64,000 nucleotides of DNA from NCBI RefSeq assembly GCF_008635795.1, contig NZ_VWRQ01000007.1:220699-284698 (forward strand), read 5' to 3'. The position numbers and the translations under genes were made by a program. A model generated the notes under the pieces. That model saw only the letters and a program-made list of their open reading frames with translations. It did no database searches and was not told where the DNA came from. Of the stretch, positions 42,587 through 51,310 are shown piece by piece; positions within the stretch are counted from its first letter, which is position 1, and each line of letters begins with the position of its first letter. Origin of the DNA: Paenibacillus tepidiphilus. Its GTDB lineage: Bacteria; Bacillota; Bacilli; Paenibacillales; Paenibacillaceae.

Positions 42587-42766
42587 GCTCTCTCTCTCCT
42601 TCTCCCGAATGTAATGAGGCTTTCGAACAACGTGGGATGTACTCTTCGATAAAACAGAAGAAACGGCCTCACCGCAGGAGCGGGAGCCGTCATGCCTACT
42701 TCTTATTATTCCCCAGAAAGCGTCCCCGGGAATCCCTGGACCTTGAACCTCGCGCCAGCTATGCGC

Positions 42767-43552
42767 CTATCGGATTTCCGACGGACTCTTGCCGGTATGC
42801 TGCTTGAACTGGCGGCTGAAAAAGAAAATGTCGCGGTACCCCAGTGCGTCCGCCACCTCGGTCACGTTCATCCCCGCGTACAGCAGCAGATGCTGGGCCC
42901 GCTCGATCCGGGCGCGGATGACATAGGACTGCACCGAGGAGCCGGTAATCTCCTTGAATTTAATCGAGAAATAACGGGGCGACAGACCGGCGCGCGCCGC
43001 CAGGTCCTCCACCCGGTGCGCGAGTCCCGGATGCTGGCTGACATAGTTGGCGACCTCGTGGATCACCTCGGACAGCTGGTTGCTGACATGCCGTTCCACG
43101 GGCACCATGCGGTCCTCCCGCAGCAGATGGATCATCAGCTGCTTGAGAATCAGCCGCCCTTCTTCTTCCGCAGCATAAGTCTTGACCAGGAACAGACGGA
43201 CGTAGCGGGCGAGCAGATGCTCGAACTCCACCGTCTCCTGCAGCACGCGGTAAGGCTGGGGAATTTCCGTCACCGGCTCAGTCACATCGAAATGAATATA
43301 GGAGATGACCAGCGGCTTCTGCGGATTATGCGTGGCATGGGTGTAATCACCCGGACGGAACAGGAAGCAGCTGCCCTTGCTGACCTGAAAAGGCTCCCCG
43401 CTGCGCACAACCGTGCCTTCCCCGCTCCAGACATAAAATAAATCATAATTTTGCAGCGGCTTCTCTCTTTTCTGCCATTTCCAGCCCGGCTCGCAAAAAA
43501 TCTTGGCCAGGGACGGCAGAATGACAAAAGAGGACGGCGATGCATGCAGCAT
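42767..43552 (-). CDS. AraC-family transcriptional regulator
   Basis: 261 residues. Cupin-like sensor in the first about 110 (VWSGEGTVVRSG and FLFRPGDYTHATH), then a double helix-turn-helix over about 160-260 (VEDLAARAGLSPRYFSIKFK and VADALGYRDIFFFSRQFKQ, ending GKSPSEIR). The strong site AGGAGGGAG six bases before ATG 43552 decides the start over an ATG at 43621. Sugar-responsive regulation is typical, but no sugar-uptake genes are adjacent. Confidence 0.92.
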   Translation of the reverse strand: MLHASPSSFVILPSLAKIFCEPGWKWQKREKPLQNYDLFYVWSGEGTVVRSGEPFQVSKGSCFLFRPGDYTHATHNPQKPLVISYIHFDVTEPVTEIPQPYRVLQETVEFEHLLARYVRLFLVKTYAAEEEGRLILKQLMIHLLREDRMVPVERHVSNQLSEVIHEVANYVSQHPGLAHRVEDLAARAGLSPRYFSIKFKEITGSSVQSYVIRARIERAQHLLLYAGMNVTEVADALGYRDIFFFSRQFKQHTGKSPSEIR

Positions 43553-43627
43553 ATTGCTCCCTCCTGAATGTTTCCGATTGGCATAAGGCTGAAACAGCCT
43601 GCCTGCTTTTCTTTCCATCATACCTTG

Positions 43628-45484
43628 TCATGTCCGATTTTGTACATCATTCCAGGCTGCAAGAAGCCGGTTGATGCCTTCCTGCAGCGCCTCCGGCGGA
43701 AGATGGGCAAACGAGAAGCAGACTGCGTCCTCCCCCGGGCTCATCCGGTATAGCGCGGCATCGCGGAAATCGGCGCCCCGCGCTGCGGCGGCAGCCGAGA
43801 AGGCGGCGAATTCGGCCGCACTGCGCTTCCAGCGGGCATAGATATGCAGCCCGGCATCACCGGGCAGCGGCTCGAACAGCCCGCCAAGCCGCTCTGTCAG
43901 CAGGCTGCGCAGCAGGCGGGCGCGCTCACCGTAGAGACGCGTCAGCCGCCGCAGATGGCGGCTGTAGCCGCCTGTGGCCATGAAGCGCGCCAAAGCCCGC
44001 TGCTCCAGCGCGCCGGCAGGCTGCGGCTCATAGAGCGCCTTCGCGGCAGTCACCGGCGCCACCAGCGCGGGCGGCAGCACAGCGTAGCCCAGGCGCAGCC
44101 CGGCGAACATGCTGTTCGTGAACGAGCCGACATAGACGACCCGCTCCTCGCGGTCCAGCGCCTTGAGCGGCTCAATCGGCCGGCCGGCCCAGCGGAACTC
44201 GCTGTCATAGTCATCCTCGACGATGACAGCGCCCTGGCGGCCGGCCCACTCCAGCAGCTGGCGCCGCCGTTCCAGCGGCAGCACCGCTCCGGTGGGGTAC
44301 TGGCGGCTCGGGGTCACGAACAGCAGCCCCGCCTCCCATTCCTCCGGCTGGAGGCCGCTTTCGTCCACCTTGCCCGCCAGCAGGCGCCCGCCCGCGCTCT
44401 CCACCGCGCGGCGGATGCCGTGAAAGCCGGGGTCCTCAACGACCGCCGGACTGCCGGCATCCAGCAGCAGCTGTGTCAGCAGGACGATGCCCTGCATCGA
44501 CCCGCTGAACACGGCAATCTGCCCGGCCTCGGCGCGGATGCCCCGCGTAATCCGCAGGTGCGCGGCGATCGCCTGCCGCAGGCCGGGATCGCCCTGGGCC
44601 GGGCTGCCGCTCGCCAGCAGCCCGCCGCCCTTGCCCGCCGCGTAATGGAGCGCGCTCCGCCACTCGGCATACGGGAAATGCTCCATCGGCATCCCCGCAC
44701 CGCGGAAGCTGATGCGGTCTTCCGCCGCTGCTTCGCGGAGCGGCGCTTGCCGCTGCATCAGCCGCTCTCCCCAGGCTGATAGCCGGATGGCGGCGGGCGC
44801 CGCTCCGCTTGGGCCGGGCGTCTCCGGATACCCGCCGCTGCCGGGGGACGTCCCGGCGCCCTGTTGCGCTGTGCTCCGCCCGGGCGTCACCGGATACCCG
44901 CCGCTGCCGGGGGACGTCCCGGCGCCCTGTTGCGCTGTGCTCCGCCCGGGCGTCTCCGGATACCCGCCGCTGGCGAGGGACATCCTGGCGCCCTGTTGCG
45001 CCGTGCTCCAGCCGTGCGTCACCGGATACCCGGCACTGCCGTGGGACGTCCCGGCCTGTTGCGCTGTGCGCCGGCCGCTTCCGCCGGGTACGCTTGCGCC
45101 CTCCGGCCCAGTCTTCCCGCCTATGTCACCGGACGCTCCGGCCTCTTCTGCGGGCGTGTTCCAGCGGCCGCCGCCGGATGCTCCGGCTTCCTCTAACTTT
45201 GCTTCTTCTCCCGCCCCGGCGGCCGGAAAGAAGCTGTGCGGCGAGACAAAGGTGCCCCGGCCGATCTCGGCCTGGATATAGCCGTCGGCCAGCAGCATGT
45301 CGTACACCTGCGAGACCGAGCCCCGCGACACCTGGTAGTATTCCGCAAGCTTGCGGGTAGAAGGCAGCCGGGTCCCGCCCGGCAGGGTGCCGTCGAGAAT
45401 AGCCGCGCGAAGCGCATGGTACAGAGCCAGGTATTTGCGGCGGTACACCGCCAGATACTGGTCGAACGCGAGTGTAAAGTTCAT
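43628..45484 (-). CDS. MocR/PdxR-type GntR regulator, PLP lysine replaced
   Basis: 618 residues, against about 470-500 for the family. Residues 1-75 are a GntR winged helix (STRKLAEYYQVSRGSVSQVYDM). About 80-240 is a linker inflated by four 22-residue repeats; the rest is a fold-type I aminotransferase domain with TPSRQYPTG and EDDYDSEFR. In the family the PLP-binding Lys sits in GTFSK; here the sequence is GSFTNSMFAGLRLGY, with Asn457 (codon 44114-44116) in its place while the following Arg is kept. It may sense PLP non-covalently or another ligand. Divergent from a PNPOx-like gene, the expected target for a PdxR-type regulator. Confidence 0.9.
   Translation of the reverse strand: MNFTLAFDQYLAVYRRKYLALYHALRAAILDGTLPGGTRLPSTRKLAEYYQVSRGSVSQVYDMLLADGYIQAEIGRGTFVSPHSFFPAAGAGEEAKLEEAGASGGGRWNTPAEEAGASGDIGGKTGPEGASVPGGSGRRTAQQAGTSHGSAGYPVTHGWSTAQQGARMSLASGGYPETPGRSTAQQGAGTSPGSGGYPVTPGRSTAQQGAGTSPGSGGYPETPGPSGAAPAAIRLSAWGERLMQRQAPLREAAAEDRISFRGAGMPMEHFPYAEWRSALHYAAGKGGGLLASGSPAQGDPGLRQAIAAHLRITRGIRAEAGQIAVFSGSMQGIVLLTQLLLDAGSPAVVEDPGFHGIRRAVESAGGRLLAGKVDESGLQPEEWEAGLLFVTPSRQYPTGAVLPLERRRQLLEWAGRQGAVIVEDDYDSEFRWAGRPIEPLKALDREERVVYVGSFTNSMFAGLRLGYAVLPPALVAPVTAAKALYEPQPAGALEQRALARFMATGGYSRHLRRLTRLYGERARLLRSLLTERLGGLFEPLPGDAGLHIYARWKRSAAEFAAFSAAAAARGADFRDAALYRMSPGEDAVCFSFAHLPPEALQEGINRLLAAWNDVQNRT
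44820..45078. repeat. 66-bp tandem repeats in the MocR linker
   Basis: Four copies starting at about 44820, 44886, 44952 and 45018 (the last shortened by six bases) encode 22-residue units around GGYPVTPGRSTAQQGA. The first two are almost identical. Whole-codon length keeps the frame open. Confidence 0.95.
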
Positions 45485-45611
45485 CCTTCCCCTTCTCTCC
45501 TGCGGCAGGTTTCAGTAAGTGGACCAATAAAAATAATGTAAACCGGTCCTTTTTCTTTGTCAATTTATTGATTATGCTGAATGCAATTTACGGAAAGGGC
45601 GTGTTTGCATC

Positions 45612-46226
45612 ATGCGCAGACAAGAATTTAAGGTAGAAGATGAGCAGGAGCTTACAGCGTTTCTGGATAAAATGAGCTTCGGCTTCCTTGGCACAGGCGA
45701 CGAGCTGGGCAATCCGCGGGTAACGCCGCTAAATTTTGTTTATAAAGACGGCATTTTCTATTTCCACGGCAGCCATGCCGGCGGCAAAATGGAGGCCATC
45801 GCCGGGCGCCCGCAGGTCTGCTTCACCGTGGCCGATGAGTTCGCGCTGATTCCCTCCTATTTCAGCGACCCGGAGATGGCCTGTCCCGCCACCGCGTATT
45901 TCAAGAGCGTCACCGCCTTCGGCCGCGCCGAGAAGGTACTGGATCTGGCCGAAAAGGCGGCCGCCATGTCGCTGTTCATGCAGAAGCTGCAGCCTGAGGG
46001 CGGCTATGCGCCGATTGACCCCGAGGACCCGCGCTACCGCCCGGCGCTCAAGGCGGTGGCGGTCGTCCGCATCGTGCCTGACGAGCTGACGGCCAAGTTC
46101 AAGTTCGGCCAGAATCTGCAGGAAGAGGCACGCTCCGGCATTATCCGCAGGCTGGAGGAACGGGGCGGGGAGCGCGACGCGGAGACGGTTGAAATGATGA
46201 AGCGGTATTGCCCTTTTCACAGCTGA
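45612..46226 (+). CDS. Pyridoxamine 5'-phosphate oxidase-like flavoprotein
   Basis: 204 residues with the FMN-binding split-barrel fold of PNPOx-like proteins: GFLGTGDELGNPRVTPLNFVYKDG gives the first strands and FYFHGSHAGGKMEAI the FMN phosphate loop. These proteins reduce or oxidise small molecules or bind haem/F420; true PdxH activity is not shown. Divergent from the MocR-type gene, which likely controls it. An AAAGGG-like ribosome site precedes the ATG. Confidence 0.87.
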   Translation: MRRQEFKVEDEQELTAFLDKMSFGFLGTGDELGNPRVTPLNFVYKDGIFYFHGSHAGGKMEAIAGRPQVCFTVADEFALIPSYFSDPEMACPATAYFKSVTAFGRAEKVLDLAEKAAAMSLFMQKLQPEGGYAPIDPEDPRYRPALKAVAVVRIVPDELTAKFKFGQNLQEEARSGIIRRLEERGGERDAETVEMMKRYCPFHS

Positions 46227-46373
46227 AAAGTCCAGCTTTGCCGTGCTGCAAATTTTCTCAAAACAATTTTCAAAAAGGCGGCTTTGATCAGTGACGGCTC
46301 TGCAGTGCGGTGATATAATGTTAGGCAATGTTAACGTATATCCCAGATAAATCCCGGAAGGATGAAACCACTG

Positions 46374-47678
46374 ATGAATCCACTGGCTGGTCAATTGAAC
46401 GAAAGCATCAAGGCAGGCAACCCGCATGTATATGACATGCTCTCAAGCCTGGGCAAAGCGATTTATTTTCCGAAAGAGGGTATCCTGAGTCAATCCGCAG
46501 AAGCGACGGCCCATGCGAAGAAATACAACGCGACGATCGGAATCGCTACGGAGAACGGGATGCCAATGCATCTTGCCGTAATTCAGGATAAGCTCTCCGC
46601 ATACAGCCCCAAAGACTTATACGGCTATGCGCCGCCTGCCGGCAAACCGGAGCTGCGTACCGTGTGGCGGGAAAAGATGCTCCGCGAGAATCCGTCCCTG
46701 GAAGGCAAATCCTTCGGCAATCCTGTTGCGACCAACGCTCTGACCCACGGGCTCAGCATTGTGGCCGATCTGTTCGTCGAAGCGGGCGACGCGATCATCT
46801 ATCCGGACAAGAACTGGGAGAACTACGAACTGACCTTCGGCATCCGCCGGCTCGGCGAGCTGGTGAACTACCCGCTGTTCACCGAAGATATGAAATTCAA
46901 CAGCGACGGGCTGCTGGAAGCGCTGCTGGCCCAGAAGGACCGCGGCGGCAAAGCTGTTGTGCTGCTCAACTTCCCGAACAACCCTACCGGCTACACCCCG
47001 GGCCTTGAAGAAGGCGAGGCCATCGTGGCCGCCATTCTCCGCGCTGCGGAAGAAGGCGTCAACGTGGTTGTCGTCAGCGACGACGCCTATTTCGGTCTGT
47101 TCTTCGAGAATTCGCTGAAGGAATCGCTGTTCGGACGTCTGGCCGGTCTCCATCCGCGTGTGCTTGCCGTGAAGGTGGACGGCGCAACCAAGGAGGAATT
47201 CGTGTGGGGCTTCCGCGTCGGCTTCATAACCTTCGCTTCGGAAGACAAGGATCTGCTGGCCGCGCTTGAGCAGAAGACGCTTGGCATTATCCGCGCCACC
47301 ATCTCCAGCGGCTCCCATCCGTCCCAGACCTTTGTGCTGGATGCACTCAAGAATCCGGACTTCCCGGCCCAGAAGGAAGAGAAGTTCCAGATCATGAAGG
47401 GCCGCGCGAACAAAGTGAAAGCCCTGCTGGACAGCGGAAAATACGGCGACGACGTATGGACGTATTATCCATTCAACTCCGGGTACTTCATGTGCCTGAA
47501 GCTGCATACCGTATCCGCCGAAGCGCTGCGGCTTCACCTGATCCACAACTACGGCCTCGGTACCATCGCCCTCGGCGAGACCGACCTGCGCATTGCGTTC
47601 TCCTGCATTGAGGAAGAACAGCTTGAAGACCTGTTCGACATGGTATATGCCGGTATCCGGGACTTGGAGAAGGCTTAA
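46374..47678 (+). CDS. PLP-dependent class I/II aminotransferase
   Basis: About 434 residues. VLLNFPNNPTGYTPG is the PLP-contact strand, VSDDAYFGLFF the Asp/Tyr motif, and K273 in DGATKEEFVWGFRVGF is the Schiff-base lysine followed by the substrate Arg pattern. Related to aspartate/aromatic aminotransferases; the amino donor is not clear. The start at 46374 is preferred because GGAAGG directly abuts the ATG at 46362 and can only serve the second one. Downstream of the PNPOx-like gene but with a 135-base gap and probably its own promoter. Confidence 0.9.
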   Translation: MNPLAGQLNESIKAGNPHVYDMLSSLGKAIYFPKEGILSQSAEATAHAKKYNATIGIATENGMPMHLAVIQDKLSAYSPKDLYGYAPPAGKPELRTVWREKMLRENPSLEGKSFGNPVATNALTHGLSIVADLFVEAGDAIIYPDKNWENYELTFGIRRLGELVNYPLFTEDMKFNSDGLLEALLAQKDRGGKAVVLLNFPNNPTGYTPGLEEGEAIVAAILRAAEEGVNVVVVSDDAYFGLFFENSLKESLFGRLAGLHPRVLAVKVDGATKEEFVWGFRVGFITFASEDKDLLAALEQKTLGIIRATISSGSHPSQTFVLDALKNPDFPAQKEEKFQIMKGRANKVKALLDSGKYGDDVWTYYPFNSGYFMCLKLHTVSAEALRLHLIHNYGLGTIALGETDLRIAFSCIEEEQLEDLFDMVYAGIRDLEKA

Positions 47679-47684
47679 GCGGCC

Positions 47685-47774
47685 AGGAGTTTTGAATAGG
47701 AGCTTTGACTAGAAGCTTTGAATAGAAGCTTTGACTAGAAGCTTTGAATAGAAGCTTTGAATGGAAGCTTTGAA
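47685..47774. repeat. 13-bp tandem repeats (TAGAAGCTTTGAA)
   Basis: About seven copies directly after the aminotransferase stop, last base of each unit alternating A/C in the earlier units. The length is not a multiple of three and no ORF runs through. Confidence 0.92.
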
Positions 47775-47818
47775 TAAGATCGGGACGATTGGCATAATTA
47801 ATTATGGCTTAATGTAAC

Positions 47819-47886
47819 GGGAGTTTCCCTCTACCTTATTGAAATGGGAATATTTCAATAATAGCGGGTAACTCCCTTTATTTTTC
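47819..47886 (+). terminator. Bipartite terminator of the aminotransferase gene
   Basis: GGGAGTT pairs with AACTCCC, enclosing a second perfect stem TATTGAAAT/ATTTCAATA; followed by TTTATTTTT. Confidence 0.75.
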
Positions 47887-48903
47887 ACTCCTGCTGCTGG
47901 GCGGTCGAGCTCTGATACTAGTACCTTGACCAATTCAAATTCCAGGACATAAGTGCTTTAATTCCCCTCTAGTTTGCTCGGTTATAAAGTGCCATTGCAC
48001 TGATTTCTGAGCCTGGTTTCGTTTCACTTCCCATGCAGTCACTTCTTGCTGGAACCGTTCTAAGCAGCCAATTCGGCGATGCAAACACTAGCGCACAGGT
48101 GAAATTAGGTGGGGATTTTCACTAACCCTGAACAAGAGCAACATGAGAACTTTAAGGTACTGTCCTGCTTTTCGTTAGGTGTGCTTGGTTTGTGAATTAT
48201 GGTCGGTTTTTCGCCTACGTTTGCCCTGTCTATCTTCACTGCAGCCCATTGTGGTCGGTTTTTCGACTATAATGGGTGTGTTTTCCTCCACGGCAAGACA
48301 TTGTGGTCGATTTTTCAACTACGTTTGCCCTATTTACCTATACGGTAGCCCATTATGGTCGATTTTTCGCCTACAATAGGATTGATTAACCGGACTGTGC
48401 TGTTTGTCGGCCTGTTCACGGGAAAGAGATGTAGGTGCGGACGTCTCCAGCCTTACTCGCAAATAGATGGTGCATAGCTACAATTTGATGCGGTCAATGC
48501 ACTAGTTTGATTTTCGCACACTAATATTGCCATTTTTGCGGATTTCAGCAGTCTAGTTCGATTATCGCTACTTAATTTGTCCGGTTTTAGTGTAGAAGTC
48601 GATTTCGGCCCATATTAAGTAGCGTTTATCCAATAAGACTTGTAATTCTCTCCAAACAAGTGAAATTAGGTGGCGATTTTCCAACTGTGACGTTATGCAT
48701 TCTAACTTTGATCTCTGCTGCAACGATTCTCCGGTACATATCCTCGTTCATATAGGCTATGATCCTGCCAGTTGGCGGCTCCGGCGCCCAGTTTGTTTTT
48801 TTCGCCCCCTCGTGCGGCACCAGCCTATACACGTTTAGCCCTCCGCACATACAATACGGTGTACTCAAGTACAGCACACCACTCACGAGAAAGGGGAATG
48901 AAC
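47887..48903. repeat. 1-kb intergenic region with dyad repeats
   Basis: No gene found. 48196-48376 holds four dyads of the TTGTGGTCGrTTTTTCGACTAC family at a regular 52-base period (about 48196, 48248, 48300, 48351), the same family and spacing as at 36263-36558. Outside it, GTGAAATTAGGTGGsGATTTTC occurs twice (about 48099 and 48659), and a TAGTTTGATTTTCGC / TAGTTCGATTATCGC pair at about 48504 and 48552. Confidence 0.8.
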
Positions 48904-49014
48904 ATGAGCGAAGAAGTAAGAGGCGGATACGGATACGGCGGATTTACAAGCACGGGTGCAATCCTGGTTCTCTTCATTCTGCTTGTCATCATCAGCCGTT
49001 CACTGTTTGTCTAA
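48904..49014 (+). CDS. YjcZ-like sporulation mini-protein
   Basis: 36 residues: a short polar start, a Gly/Tyr-rich GGYGYGGF, then one hydrophobic helix (GAILVLFILLVIISRSLFV). This is the layout of the YjcZ/SscA-type spore-associated peptides of Bacillaceae, made in the mother cell late in sporulation. AAAGGGGAA eight bases before ATG. Stands alone between large non-coding regions. Confidence 0.85.
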   Translation: MSEEVRGGYGYGGFTSTGAILVLFILLVIISRSLFV

Positions 49015-49258
49015 CCGGGAATGAAATTCCCGGGAGGGAGCTGACATAGCTCTCTCCCCTTCCCAGTGTTGACAGCATTCCCTGGGCAGCCTACAATCCG
49101 GCAAGTATGCAGGGCATACTTCTTGGTATACAGTGGCACCCTCCCGCCAGAGCGGGACAAGTAGAAACGGTTACCGTCCTATACTGGGCGGTAACCGTTT
49201 CTGCGAGAAAGCTAAGAATAAAGTACAGCATGGAAGATATACTTTCTTATCCTTACAC
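49015..49258. other. Hairpin-rich intergenic region with 14-bp perfect inverted repeat
   Basis: 49163-49176 (AGAAACGGTTACCG) is exactly complementary to 49189-49202 around a 12-base loop. Nearby are CCGGGAAT/ATTCCCGG directly after the mini-protein stop, GGGAGGGAGCT/AGCTCTCTCCC, and AGTATGC/GCATACT at about 49105. No U-run follows the long hairpin. No gene seen. Confidence 0.6.
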
Positions 49259-49298
49259 AAAGACGCCTTGACGGAGTAATTCTCCTCAAGGCGTCTTT
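49259..49298 (-). terminator. Terminator of the ecs operon
   Basis: AAAGACGCCTTGA and its complement TCAAGGCGTCTTT around a 14-base loop, 46 bases past the ecsB stop on the minus strand; ends in TTTGTGT. Confidence 0.82.
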
Positions 49299-49344
49299 AC
49301 ATTGCACCGCCGCAATCAGCGGTGACCAGTCGCTCCGGCGGAAG

Positions 49345-50562
49345 CTACAGGTCTTCGTCCGGCGCGGCTTCTTTGCGCTGCAAATGATTGCGGAACAGGT
49401 AACATACCAATAGTCCGGCAGCAAGCGTGCCAAGGGCCGGCAGCAGCCGTGTACTAAGCGTGAAGAGCAGCGGCAAACCGGTCACCAGGGCCAGCACCAG
49501 ATGGAAGCGGCTGATAAACCCTACACTGCTGCGGCCCTTGCTGCCTTCCGGCAAGGGATAGACCGTCAGCCAGAACGATTCGCTGTGCAGCTTGCGCAGC
49601 GCCGACAGCTGGATACCAAGCAGAAAGATGAACAATACATAGATGCCGCTGCCGATATAGCTGGCCCGGTTCCACCAGACCAGCAGCAGGGCAAGCAGTG
49701 CGATCCGCAGCACAATGCCGAAGATGTCGCCCCGTGCGAAGCTCTTGGTCAGCAGGAAGCGGTAGGCATTCTCTTTGCGCCAGGGAAGGCCCCCTCCCCA
49801 GCGGGCCAGATAACGCCGCTGGTACACCCGTTGCTCCCGTCCCGGCACATCCACGAACCAGCCGAGCACCATCAGCGCTCTCGCGCCCTGATTCCGTTCC
49901 GTGGCGATCAGCCGCTCCCATGGAACGGACAGCCGTTTCGGCACCGCCAGCGAAGCGGCATACGCCGCACCCAGCAATGCGATGAAGATGAGAGCCTTCA
50001 GCGGCGTCTGCCACAGCCAGGCTGCTACCATCAGCGTGCTGACGGCCCAGCGCAACAGCTGGTACCCGCTTGCGGCAGTGCGGGACTGCATCGCGAGCTC
50101 ACGCCACAGCCCATAGCTGGCCAGCAGCTTGACCAGCGCCAGCACCAGTGCGGTGGCCAGCAGGTCCCGGGGTGCAGATTCTGAACGTATGTACAGCGGC
50201 CACAAAGTGATGAGCACAACCAGCAGCCGCAGCAGCTTCCAGACATTCCCGCTCACCCATGCCGGAGCGAAATACTCGCGCATCCGGTGGCCCTGCGGAA
50301 GCAGGAAGATCGTGTCCGGCTGCTGCAGATAGGTCCGGAATCCGCTGTGCACCGCTGCCGGGGCGAGCAGCACCAGCATGATCCAGCGGATCGGGAGGCC
50401 CTCCGGAACATCGCGCAGCAGTGAAGTATACCAGGCGGAGAAGATAATCAGCACCAGAATAAATACCATGGCTACACCGCTTTGAATAATGTAGCCCATA
50501 TAAGGCAGCAGGCTTCCCATGAACCTGCTGCGCCGCTTGCGGCGGAGCTCCTTCAGGTCCAT
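49345..50562 (-). CDS. ecsB: EcsB-like ABC transporter permease
   Basis: 405 residues, polytopic (helices near 25-47, 60-75, 110-150, 175-205, 285-325 and 350-395). LQQPDTIFLLPQG is characteristic of EcsB. Partner of the ATPase encoded one base upstream; in B. subtilis EcsAB affects protein secretion, competence and sporulation through intramembrane proteolysis. EcsC is not present. Third gene of helicase-ecsA-ecsB. Confidence 0.9.
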   Translation of the reverse strand: MDLKELRRKRRSRFMGSLLPYMGYIIQSGVAMVFILVLIIFSAWYTSLLRDVPEGLPIRWIMLVLLAPAAVHSGFRTYLQQPDTIFLLPQGHRMREYFAPAWVSGNVWKLLRLLVVLITLWPLYIRSESAPRDLLATALVLALVKLLASYGLWRELAMQSRTAASGYQLLRWAVSTLMVAAWLWQTPLKALIFIALLGAAYAASLAVPKRLSVPWERLIATERNQGARALMVLGWFVDVPGREQRVYQRRYLARWGGGLPWRKENAYRFLLTKSFARGDIFGIVLRIALLALLLVWWNRASYIGSGIYVLFIFLLGIQLSALRKLHSESFWLTVYPLPEGSKGRSSVGFISRFHLVLALVTGLPLLFTLSTRLLPALGTLAAGLLVCYLFRNHLQRKEAAPDEDL

Positions 50563-50563
50563 C

Positions 50564-51310
50564 TCATTTCCCTCCCTGAACCAGCTCGTAGAACAACTGC
50601 TCCAGATTCAGTGACCGGCCGCCCGCTGCGGCATTCATCTCGGCCAGCGTTCCCTGGGCAATGACCCTGCCGTGATGCAGCAGCACGAAGCGGTCGCAGT
50701 AATTCTCAATGGTGGAGAGAATGTGGGAGCTGAGCAGAATCGAAGCTCCCGATTGCTTGAGGTCCATCATGAAATCGAGCAAGGAACGGATGCCCAGCGG
50801 GTCAAGCCCGAGAAAAGGCTCGTCGATGACATACAGCGCCGGCCGGGCCACGAAGGCGCACATGATCATTACCTTTTGCTTCATGCCCTTGGACAGATGG
50901 GCAGACAGGGTATCCATCTTGTCTTCCATATTAAACAATCTGGCGAGCTGCAGGCTGCGGGTCTCATAGTCGGCGCTGTCGACGCCGTAGGACCTGGCCG
51001 TAAATTCCACATGCTCGCGCACCGTCATTTCTTCGTACAGAAGCGGAGCCTCGGGCACGAAGCTCAGGGCATTGTGGTAGCTCTCGGGGTCCTTGGCGCG
51101 CGTCTTGCCCTGCACCATAATTTCACCTTTATGCGGCGACATCAGGCCGAGAATATGCTTCATGGTCGTGCTCTTGCCCGCCCCGTTCAGTCCGATCAGC
51201 CCGACCATCTCGCCGGGCTGTACGGTCAGCGCCACATCGTGAAGCACTGGCTTATTCAGGCTATAGCCGCCGCTGAGGTCGGAGATTTCCAGCACCGGGG
51301 CTGTGTTCAT
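50564..51310 (-). CDS. ecsA: EcsA-like ABC transporter ATP-binding protein
   Basis: 248 residues. Walker A GLNGAGKST at 40-48, signature LSKGMKQ at 139-145 (Lys/Met variant typical of EcsA), Walker B YVIDEPF at 160-166, and H-loop SSHIL. Energises the EcsB permease. ATG 51310 overlaps the helicase stop (ATGA), with GGGAGG nine bases upstream; the ORF extension to 51346 lies inside the helicase gene. Confidence 0.93.
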   Translation of the reverse strand: MNTAPVLEISDLSGGYSLNKPVLHDVALTVQPGEMVGLIGLNGAGKSTTMKHILGLMSPHKGEIMVQGKTRAKDPESYHNALSFVPEAPLLYEEMTVREHVEFTARSYGVDSADYETRSLQLARLFNMEDKMDTLSAHLSKGMKQKVMIMCAFVARPALYVIDEPFLGLDPLGIRSLLDFMMDLKQSGASILLSSHILSTIENYCDRFVLLHHGRVIAQGTLAEMNAAAGGRSLNLEQLFYELVQGGK

